Part shown: piece by piece, positions 15,827 to 22,862 of the stretch | Numbering within the stretch: position 1 is the stretch's first letter | Layout: each line of letters opens with the position of its first letter | Source: Candidatus Peribacteraceae bacterium | Lineage (GTDB): Bacteria > Patescibacteriota > Gracilibacteria > Peribacterales > Peribacteraceae | Assembly: GCA_028711445.1 (NCBI GenBank) | Contig: JAQTSD010000011.1 | Location: forward strand, 1-38,380 | Length of the DNA: 38,380 nucleotides | Reading direction: 5' to 3' | Translations under genes and position numbers: made by a program | The notes under the pieces: model-generated | The model's input: only the letters and a program-made list of their open reading frames with translations | Databases searched by the model: none | What the model was told of the DNA's origin: nothing

Positions 15827-17521
15827 TCAGTAGATCTCTTTTAGATAGCAATTTTCACAGTACACGATCTCCGGTCTCTCGGAACTGTACGTTGTCTCGA
15901 TCTCTTTCCCACATTTGCCGCACTTCCTGCTCCAGAGGTGACGGGGGTTGCGTAGCCGCAGGCGGCGGTCGTAACGCTCATCGGGATGCAGACGCGGGAG
16001 GGGAAGCCCCTGCCTGCGATAGAAATCCAACTCCTGCTTCAAGATCCGGAAGGGGCGACCGGTCACCTCGCAGACGATTGCCCAGTTCACCACATCATCG
16101 GGAATGTCTTCGATGCGATCGGGGAGACTTCCTGCGGGGATCGTCTTCGAAACGGTCGGCTTCTTCTCCACGATTTTCCGCCAGTAGAAGCCCTGAGCGC
16201 GCGCTTCCTTCTCCGAAAGAGGCAGGTACTCGTGTGCGAGCGATTCGTTGTAGCCAAAGGGTGAGAGCGTCGGCGGGAAGTACAGGCCCCACTCCCCGCG
16301 GGAACGCATCTGCTCAATGATCCTCGGAACGAGGTCCTCGTACTCCTCCTTGCTGTACTGCTGATTGAAGATGCAGTACTGCTTGTGCTGGAGTCCCACA
16401 CAGGCGAAGCAATCTTTGCAGTGGAAGCAGTACTCGCAGAACAGGAGATTCGCGCTGTGGAAGACGAAGAGGCAGTAGGCGGTGCAATAGGTCTCGATCG
16501 TCCCGAGCGTCTCGTAGGCGAGCTCCGGCTTGATGTACATGTTCGAGCAGTCGTAGTTGTCTTTCACGGCTACTCCGACGATCACGTACCGGGAATCCTG
16601 GCTCTCGTTCAAGTCATAGCAGTCGAGGCAGTTTTTGGAATTCTCGATGAAATCGCCCGTGCAGTGCTCGCTCCCCACGATGTTGGCGTGACGATGGACC
16701 ATCTTCTTCTCAAGATCCATCCATTTTCTGTACATCTCCTGCATCTTCGCATGCGAGCCGCGGAACTCCTGGACGCGGCGCTCATACTCCTCCTTGGAAA
16801 GGGGCTCATTCAAGAAGTGGTACTGCTTCTGGTGAAGATTGCTGCAGAGGCAGCAGTTGCTACAGCCGTTCAAATTCCATGAGAAGAGACAGTCGCGGCA
16901 GTTCACTGAGAAGGCGACGAAGGCACAATGGTAGGACTTGAAGACGGAGAAACACTCGTAGCACAGCTCGGAATTATAGAGGTAGGAACAGTCCACAGAG
17001 TCCTTGCAACTCTGCAGGAGCTTCCCGTAGTAGCAGTCCTCGCAGTACTCCGAGGAGTTGATGAGGTAGCAGTTCTTGCAGTAGCCCGTGCCCGCCGTGA
17101 AGTCGCAGTTTTCATTGCCGATGACCATGGATCCCAAGCGCGGCACGGCCTTATGGAGTTCTCCAAATTGTTCGAAGAACGGACGGGAGAAGTCGTAAGA
17201 TCGTCCGTGCTCGCTGTAATCGCGGCTCTCGTCATTCCATTCGTCGTGCGTATAGACGGCATCCGCAGGGCCCCAGAGGGGCTCCTCATGGTAGATGGAG
17301 ATCATCTCCTTCCCCGTCAAAGTCGCGGGCCTGCGGTAGAAATTCCGCTCGTTGCGGTGGCATGTACGGATTTTCAACCGGCACTCCGGACAGTACACCG
17401 GGAGCGGCGGGTGGATCACCTTCTTGCCGAAATGGAACCCGATTTTGCCGAGGAACGCCTCCTCGTCCGGGTGAATTTCGAAGGATTGCTTGCACCAAGG
17501 GTGAGCGCAGGTTCGCTGCAT
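15827..17521 (-). CDS. P7: cysteine-rich multi-zinc-ribbon protein
   Basis: 564 residues, 38 cysteines, ATG at 17521 (MQRTCAHPWCKQSFEI). Ribbon 1 is CAHPWC/CPECR. Ribbon 2 has lost every cysteine (RRPATLTGKEMISIY) and carries a short insertion. Central module 1 contains the CSNCCLCSNLHQKQY cluster. Module 2 has the ladder FCEYCFHCKDCFACVGL followed by CIFNQQYSKEEYE. The C-terminal ribbon ends YCENCYLKEIY, the same tail as P8. The stop codon lies in the loop of a perfect 12-bp stem (15815-15826 with 15847-15858). It is convergent with livM across a repeat element. Confidence 0.87.
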   Translation of the reverse strand: MQRTCAHPWCKQSFEIHPDEEAFLGKIGFHFGKKVIHPPLPVYCPECRLKIRTCHRNERNFYRRPATLTGKEMISIYHEEPLWGPADAVYTHDEWNDESRDYSEHGRSYDFSRPFFEQFGELHKAVPRLGSMVIGNENCDFTAGTGYCKNCYLINSSEYCEDCYYGKLLQSCKDSVDCSYLYNSELCYECFSVFKSYHCAFVAFSVNCRDCLFSWNLNGCSNCCLCSNLHQKQYHFLNEPLSKEEYERRVQEFRGSHAKMQEMYRKWMDLEKKMVHRHANIVGSEHCTGDFIENSKNCLDCYDLNESQDSRYVIVGVAVKDNYDCSNMYIKPELAYETLGTIETYCTAYCLFVFHSANLLFCEYCFHCKDCFACVGLQHKQYCIFNQQYSKEEYEDLVPRIIEQMRSRGEWGLYFPPTLSPFGYNESLAHEYLPLSEKEARAQGFYWRKIVEKKPTVSKTIPAGSLPDRIEDIPDDVVNWAIVCEVTGRPFRILKQELDFYRRQGLPLPRLHPDERYDRRLRLRNPRHLWSRKCGKCGKEIETTYSSERPEIVYCENCYLKEIY

Positions 17522-17529
17522 CGGAGAGG

Positions 17530-17538
17530 AGTATAGCA
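17530..17538 (-). promoter_or_regulatory. Extended -10-like TGC-TATACT before P7
   Basis: TGC-TATACT ends 8 nt before the ATG at 17521. The surrounding sequence is a near copy of the P5 upstream region. Confidence 0.5.
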
Positions 17539-17643
17539 AGATTCGTCATGGTGAGGAGCCCCGCGCTCGTGGTTCGAGACGCACGTCGCTACGCTCCGTG
17601 CTCCTCACCATGACGAGCGCGGGGCGTCTCGAACCATGACATG

Positions 17644-17679
17644 CTAATACACCTCCTTCAGGTAGCACTCCTCGCCCAT
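17644..17679 (-). pseudogene. Paralogue 3'-end stub MGEECYLKEVY (copy B)
   Basis: 36 nt encoding MGEECYLKEVY and TAG. It differs from copy A at four positions, all synonymous third bases. Lies between P8 and P7. Confidence 0.65.
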
Positions 17680-17714
17680 TCGACTCGCTCCGCTTGCTCA
17701 GGGTGAAAATTGCT

Positions 17715-19403
17715 TCAGTAGATCTCTTTTAGATAGCAATTTTCACAGTACACGATCTCCGGCCTCTCAGGGCTGTAGGTCGTCTCGATCTCCTTCCCGC
17801 ACTTCGCGCACGTTCGCTTCCAGAGCTTGTAAGGGTTCCTACGCGCCATCCTCTGTCTGTGTCGTTCATCGGGATGGAAGTGCGGCACGGGGAGCCGCAT
17901 CTTCCGGTAGAAATCCAATTCCTGTTTGACGATCTGGAACGGACGGCCCGTGGCCTCACAAATGATGGGCCAATGGAGGATATCACCGGGAACACCGGAA
18001 ATATCCTCAGGGAGCTGTCCGGCGGGGATCTGCTTCTGTGTCTTCGGCATCTCTTCATCTTCGTCGCGCCAGCGCCACCCGCTCTTCATGGCCGACTCTT
18101 TCGTGAGCGGGAAATATTCCTGGGCGATGGTTTCGTTGTACGCGAAAGGACTGAGATCCAAAGGCAGATACTCCCCCCACTCGCCGCGTGCACGCATGGT
18201 TTCGGCGATTTTTGCCGCCAGCGCCTCGTACTCGTTCTTCGTATACTGCTTGTTCAATACGCAGTACCGCTTATTCCTCAGGCCCACGCAGCCGAAAATG
18301 TCGTTGTTGTGATGGCACTCGAGCGAGTAGTACACATTCGATCCGTACCAGACGTAGAAGCATCCCATTGCCGACTCCAGATCCACCGTGGAACAGACGT
18401 TGTAGCAAAACCGATCCCCGTCCGGAGCGCAGAACGCGCAATCCTGCGTGTGGAGTGTTTTTGGCGCAAAGTAGATATATCTGCAATCTTCGCAGTTCTT
18501 GCTATCAAAGGCATTCAGGCAATTCTTGGAATTGTAGACGCTGTCTCCCGTGCAGTTTTCGGAAGCGTAAATGTTCGCATGCGGGTGCGGCAGTGACGCC
18601 TTGAGTTCCGAAAGCTTTTCCCGAAGACGAACGATGCCGGAATGGGAAAGTGAGGCGTACTCCCGGGACAGGCGTTCGTACTCTTCCGCAGAGTACTGCT
18701 CGTTCCCGATACAGTACTGTTTGGAGCGCAAACCGAAGCACCCGATGCAATCATTGCATCCCAAGCAGTTCTCGATCATCGTTGAGTTGCGGCAGTTGCG
18801 GCAGTTCACGAAGAACCGGCATCCGTAACACTGTTCCGAAGCCACGCCCTCGTAGCAGAGTTCGGACGAGTAGACCGACAGGCAATCGACGCAGTCTTTG
18901 CAGTACACCACGAATTTGCCATAGAGGCAGTCTTCGTTATCCCCCGCGCCGAAGATCAGGTAGCAGTTCTTCTGATTGAGGGCGTAGTTCGTGTAACTGC
19001 TGTTCTCGATATTCGTGTTGTACAGGCCCACATGGGGCACCTCCGCATACAGCGCCTTGATCTGCTGATGCAGGGGTTGAGCGAAGTCATAGTCACGACC
19101 GTAGGCGAGCGCGTCCCAGCCATCTCCCCACCACGCGTCACGGTCGTAGACCCTGAACGGCGCATCCGGAGCATAGATGGAGAGGATCGGCTTTCCCGTC
19201 ATGTCGCACGTGCGGCGGTACAGCTTCCGCTCGTTGCGGAAGGAAAGGCGCAGCTGCTGACGGCAATCGGGGCACCGGGCCGGCTGAGGAATGGGCTGCT
19301 TCCGCCCGCCGAATTCGGGAGAGAGACGATCGATGAACGCGATTTCCTCGTCGGAAATTTCGAAGGTCCGCTTGCACCAGCTATTGCGGCAGGTGAGCTG
19401 CAT
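17715..19403 (-). CDS. P8: cysteine-rich multi-zinc-ribbon protein
   Basis: 562 residues, 37 cysteines, ATG at 19403 (MQLTCRNSWCKRTFEI), beginning 6 nt after the stop of P9. Ribbon 1 is CRNSWC/CPDCR. Ribbon 2 keeps a single cysteine (CDMTGKPILSIY). Module 1 contains NCRNCRN and CLGCNDCIGCFGLRSKQY. Module 2 is atypical, with ECHHNNDIFGCVGLRNKRY replacing the usual ladder. The linker WGEYLPLDLSPFAYNET is intact. The tail ENCYLKEIY and the stop-spanning 12-bp stem (17703-17714 with 17735-17746) are shared with P7, so the two 3' ends have a common origin. Confidence 0.87.
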   Translation of the reverse strand: MQLTCRNSWCKRTFEISDEEIAFIDRLSPEFGGRKQPIPQPARCPDCRQQLRLSFRNERKLYRRTCDMTGKPILSIYAPDAPFRVYDRDAWWGDGWDALAYGRDYDFAQPLHQQIKALYAEVPHVGLYNTNIENSSYTNYALNQKNCYLIFGAGDNEDCLYGKFVVYCKDCVDCLSVYSSELCYEGVASEQCYGCRFFVNCRNCRNSTMIENCLGCNDCIGCFGLRSKQYCIGNEQYSAEEYERLSREYASLSHSGIVRLREKLSELKASLPHPHANIYASENCTGDSVYNSKNCLNAFDSKNCEDCRYIYFAPKTLHTQDCAFCAPDGDRFCYNVCSTVDLESAMGCFYVWYGSNVYYSLECHHNNDIFGCVGLRNKRYCVLNKQYTKNEYEALAAKIAETMRARGEWGEYLPLDLSPFAYNETIAQEYFPLTKESAMKSGWRWRDEDEEMPKTQKQIPAGQLPEDISGVPGDILHWPIICEATGRPFQIVKQELDFYRKMRLPVPHFHPDERHRQRMARRNPYKLWKRTCAKCGKEIETTYSPERPEIVYCENCYLKEIY

Positions 19404-19409
19404 GGGAAG

Positions 19410-21080
19410 TCAGTATACCTCCTTCAGGTAGCACTCCTCACAATAGACTTTCTCCGGTCTCTCGGGTGCATAGGTGGTTTCGATTCCTTTCCCACACTTG
19501 CCGCACTTCCGCTTCCAGAGGTGACGGGGATTTCTGAGGGCGAAGCGCTCGCGCTGCCTCTCCATGAAGCACTTGCGGGGCAACGGCAGCTTCATCGTGC
19601 GATAGAACGCAAGTTCCTTCGGAATAATCTTGTAGAGCTTTCCGGAAGATTCACACCGGAGAATTTTGTCACAGATGCCATCATCGATGTCACGGATGTC
19701 ATCGGGCACAAGCACAATCGGGCCAAGGTAATTCTTCTCCTCCTGTTCCTCCCCTTCCTCCTTCCACCGCCATCCCCTCTCCAGAACCTGCTCCCTCGTC
19801 ATGGGGAAGTACTCCTGCGCAATGGTTTCGTTGTAGCCGAATGGTGAGAGTTCCCGCGGGAAGAATTGTCCCCACTCGCCGGTTTTGCGCATGTGCTCGA
19901 TGAGCTTCGGAGCAATGCGCCTGTACTCCTCCTCCGTGTACTGCTTGTTCAAGATACAGTAACGCTTCTTCTTGAGGCTGACACAGCCGATGCAGTCTTT
20001 GCATCCATGGCAGGTATCACAGTAGAAAAGATCTGCGTTGTCATTCTGACAGGCATGACAGCCAATGAGCCGGTAATTCGGCCCGATGGTGAGGCAGTTG
20101 TAGCAAAGCTCGGCACGCGCACCTGCATTGATCCCGCAGAAGTTGCAATCGAGTGAATCAGAGAAACTGTCGAGTGTGGCGCTGTACATCGTATCCTCGC
20201 AGTTCTTCAGGTCGTATCCGTCGTAGATGTTCCTGCAGTTATAGAGGTAATCCCCTATCACGTTCTCGCAGTTGAAGCCGTGATAGCACTTGACGATTTC
20301 TCTGCCGACGAGGTCTTGCACCCGCTTCCTTGCCAGCTCGACGGTTCGTAGATTCCCCGTATTCAATGCCGTGATTTTCTGCAAATACTCCTCTTTGGAA
20401 TGCGGTTCATTGAAAATGTAATACCTCTTATCCTTGAGCCCCACACACCCGAAGCAATCACTGCATCCCACGCAGTGCACGAGGAACATCGACGAGGAGC
20501 AGTTGTCACAGTCGCGGGAGAATGCGAGTGTATGGCACTGAACGCAATCGATGCATTCGTAGCAGTACTCCGACCGATACGTGTACAGGCAATCGTAGCA
20601 ATCCTTCGACTGCCAGACGATGTGGCCATACATGCAATCTTCATTCCCCACATTCCCGAAGACGAGGTAGCAATTGCGACTGCCATTCGACATATTGCAG
20701 TAATCGCAGTTCTCGCAATTGACGTTCATGAAGGCGATACGCGGAACCGTCCGGTGTAGAACGGCAACCTGCCCGAAGAACGGGCGGGAGAAGTCCGGAT
20801 CAATGCCATACGTAAAACCATCCCACTTGTCGCTCCACCACTCCTGGAGCCCATACACAGGAAAAGGACTCCCCTCGTCGTAGACAGACAGGATCTTCTT
20901 CCCTGTGAGATCACACGTCCGATGGTACAGATGGAAGAAATTGCGGAACATGAGTCGCCGCTGGCGGCGGCAGTGCGGACATTCCGTCGGCTCGGGGACA
21001 TCGACGCGCTTGTAGAACTCCACCTCGGCGGAACCGAGGAGCGAGAATGACGAGCCGCAGAATGCGCACGTTCTCGACAT
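19410..21080 (-). CDS. P9: cysteine-rich multi-zinc-ribbon protein
   Basis: 556 residues from the ATG at 21080 (MSRTCAFCGSSFSLL); 44 cysteines, the highest count in the window. An upstream GTG at 21104 is possible but lies inside a paralogue stub. Ribbon 1 is CAFC/CPHC. Module 1 has YCYECIDCVQC and CVGCSDCFGCVGLKDKRY. Module 2 has YCDTCHGCKDCIGCVSLKKK, then CILNKQYTEEEYR. With P10 and P11 it shares a distinct ribbon-3 region (KILRC...GK.YKIIPKEL...PR.CF). The start codon overlaps the stop of an upstream 11-codon stub as TGATG, which could allow coupled translation. Confidence 0.87.
   Translation of the reverse strand: MSRTCAFCGSSFSLLGSAEVEFYKRVDVPEPTECPHCRRQRRLMFRNFFHLYHRTCDLTGKKILSVYDEGSPFPVYGLQEWWSDKWDGFTYGIDPDFSRPFFGQVAVLHRTVPRIAFMNVNCENCDYCNMSNGSRNCYLVFGNVGNEDCMYGHIVWQSKDCYDCLYTYRSEYCYECIDCVQCHTLAFSRDCDNCSSSMFLVHCVGCSDCFGCVGLKDKRYYIFNEPHSKEEYLQKITALNTGNLRTVELARKRVQDLVGREIVKCYHGFNCENVIGDYLYNCRNIYDGYDLKNCEDTMYSATLDSFSDSLDCNFCGINAGARAELCYNCLTIGPNYRLIGCHACQNDNADLFYCDTCHGCKDCIGCVSLKKKRYCILNKQYTEEEYRRIAPKLIEHMRKTGEWGQFFPRELSPFGYNETIAQEYFPMTREQVLERGWRWKEEGEEQEEKNYLGPIVLVPDDIRDIDDGICDKILRCESSGKLYKIIPKELAFYRTMKLPLPRKCFMERQRERFALRNPRHLWKRKCGKCGKGIETTYAPERPEKVYCEECYLKEVY
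19412..19417 (-). promoter_or_regulatory. TATACT box before P8, inside the 3' end of P9
   Basis: Formed by the last codons and stop of P9 (GTA TAC TGA), 8 nt before the P8 ATG. Confidence 0.45.
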
Positions 21081-21115
21081 CAGTACACGGAAGCGAGGTA
21101 ACACTCTTCGCCCAT
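21080..21115 (-). pseudogene. Paralogue 3'-end stub MGEECYLASVY (copy D)
   Basis: 36 nt encoding MGEECYLASVY; its TGA overlaps the ATG of P9 (TGATG). It is preceded by the same type of CCCTGAGC...TCGGATGGG repeat. A short upstream ORF coupled to P9 is possible. Confidence 0.6.
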
Positions 21116-21182
21116 CCGACTCCGCTTCGCTCCGCTCAGGGCGAATCTTGTTGTGCCGCTATTGATGGAACAAATCGGCATG

Positions 21183-22862
21183 TCAATACGTCGTAGCCAA
21201 GTAACAAGATTCGCAATACACAATCTCTGGTCGTTCGGGGTTGTACGTCGTTTCGATCACCTTCCCGCACTTGGCACACTTGCGGCTCCAGAGCTTGCGG
21301 GGGTTGCGCAGCTGCATGCGTTCAATCATTCGCTGCTCAAAGCATTTTTTTGGCGGCGGGATGCCCATCTGCCGATAGAAAACAAATTCTTTCGGAATAA
21401 TCTTGTAAGGTTTCCCTGTAACGGAGCAGCGCAGAATTTTGTTACAGAGGGAATCATCCGTTCCTTCGATGGAATCCGGTACTGCGGTCTCGGGGCCGAG
21501 GTATGACTGCTGTTTGTTGTCCATGCGCCACTTCCACCCCCGCTCCGTGACTTCCCCTGCTGAGAGGGGAAAGAAATCCTGAGCCATCGTTTCGTTGTAG
21601 CTAAACGGCGAGTACTTGGTAGGAAAGAATTCTCCCCACTCACCCATTTGCCGCATGTGAGCAATGATTTTCGGAAGGAGTGCCTCATACTCTTCCTTTG
21701 TATACTGCTTATTGAGGATGCAGTATTTTTTGTGTTTCAGGCCCGTGCATCCGAAGCAATAATTGCAGTGAAAACAGAGGCTGCAATAGAGGATATCGTG
21801 ATCGAACCAGCAAATGTCATCGAAGCAGTGCATGGTGTTCGCCTCACTGCCCACGGCCTCATACACCAACTCGGAACGATCATCATTATTCACATCGAAA
21901 GCGTCTTTCATGGATGTCGCATTCGCCACGTACGTGCAATCTTGAACTCCGATGACTTCGTAGCAGGCACGGGCATTCCGAGAATTGATGATGGCATTGC
22001 CCGTACAATTCTCGACATTGATGCAATCCATGTACTTGTGAGGCATTTCGCGTTTGCGCTCTTCGAAATTCCTCCGAACGTTCTTCATATCCTTCAGGAG
22101 CTTGGGCATGAGTTCTTCGTATCCTTCTTTCGTGTATTGGGCATTCCCGATCTGATACTGCGCCTTCTGAAGGTTGTAACATGCGAAGCAATCCCGGCAA
22201 CCCCTCAAATTATAGCCAAGGAAACAATCTGAGCAATTGGAGCAATTCTGCAAATACTGGCAGTGATAGCAGCGATCGGAGTCGATAACTTCATAGCACA
22301 GTTCGCAATCCTCGACATTTGCACAATCGCAGATGCTCCGGGAAACCTGTGAGCGGTTACAGTAGAAGCTGTCCTCACAGCCATAACAAGTGAAAAGGAG
22401 GTAGCTGTTCTTATTCTGGAGCGAGAAATTGCAGTACTCGCTATTTTCATGATCTTTGTTGATCAGACTGATTCTCGGAACGGCAAGGAAGAGATCTGCA
22501 AACTGCTCGAAGAAAGGCCGCGAGAAGTCATAGGTGCTTCCGTACGTAATTGCATCCCACTTGTCTCCCCAGAACGCATCCTGATCGTAAACTTTTTGAG
22601 GACTGTCCGGCGCGTATATGGAGATGATTTGTCTGCCTGTAAGATCGCATTTCCTGTGGTAGAGATTGCGCTCGTTCCTCCATGAAAGTCTCCGTTGCTG
22701 CCGGCAATCCGGGCACAGAGTCGGCGGCGGAATGAGCTCCTTTTTCCCATTGAACACCGGCGACACCTTCTCGTAGAAAGCTCTGTCCTCAGGCGTGATC
22801 TCGAATGAAGTCGAACACCAAGCACATGTCTTGCCTTCGGCTCGCGGGACCGGACGCATCAT
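21183..22862 (-). CDS. P10: cysteine-rich multi-zinc-ribbon protein, overlapping P11
   Basis: 559 residues, 40 cysteines. I chose the ATG at 22862, which overlaps the P11 stop as ATGA; the next codon is also ATG. A longer frame reaching 22946 lies inside P11 coding sequence and is unlikely. Ribbon 1 is CAWC/CPDC; ribbon 2 has one cysteine (CDLTGRQIISIY). Module 1 has NCSNCSDCFLGYNLRGCRDC. Module 2 has YCSLCFHCNYCFGCTGLKHKKY. The protein ends YCESCYLATTY. The four-base overlap suggests translational coupling, so P11-P10 is the only clear two-gene operon in the array. Confidence 0.87.
   Translation of the reverse strand: MMRPVPRAEGKTCAWCSTSFEITPEDRAFYEKVSPVFNGKKELIPPPTLCPDCRQQRRLSWRNERNLYHRKCDLTGRQIISIYAPDSPQKVYDQDAFWGDKWDAITYGSTYDFSRPFFEQFADLFLAVPRISLINKDHENSEYCNFSLQNKNSYLLFTCYGCEDSFYCNRSQVSRSICDCANVEDCELCYEVIDSDRCYHCQYLQNCSNCSDCFLGYNLRGCRDCFACYNLQKAQYQIGNAQYTKEGYEELMPKLLKDMKNVRRNFEERKREMPHKYMDCINVENCTGNAIINSRNARACYEVIGVQDCTYVANATSMKDAFDVNNDDRSELVYEAVGSEANTMHCFDDICWFDHDILYCSLCFHCNYCFGCTGLKHKKYCILNKQYTKEEYEALLPKIIAHMRQMGEWGEFFPTKYSPFSYNETMAQDFFPLSAGEVTERGWKWRMDNKQQSYLGPETAVPDSIEGTDDSLCNKILRCSVTGKPYKIIPKEFVFYRQMGIPPPKKCFEQRMIERMQLRNPRKLWSRKCAKCGKVIETTYNPERPEIVYCESCYLATTY

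Larger units (their letters stand above)
17530..17761. repeat. 232-bp intergenic module, copy 2 (between P7 and P8)
   Basis: Second copy of the module at 8606-8837. Here its right end is the living 3' end of P8 instead of a stub. The three crossing arm pairs are all conserved. A third, shorter copy of its right half lies at 15756-15858 at the 3' end of P7. Confidence 0.8.

Noticed and set aside
3272-21160. Possible CRISPR array from recurring intergenic repeats
   Set aside because: Repeats are few, of different lengths, more than 1.5 kb apart and not regularly spaced; no cas genes are seen.
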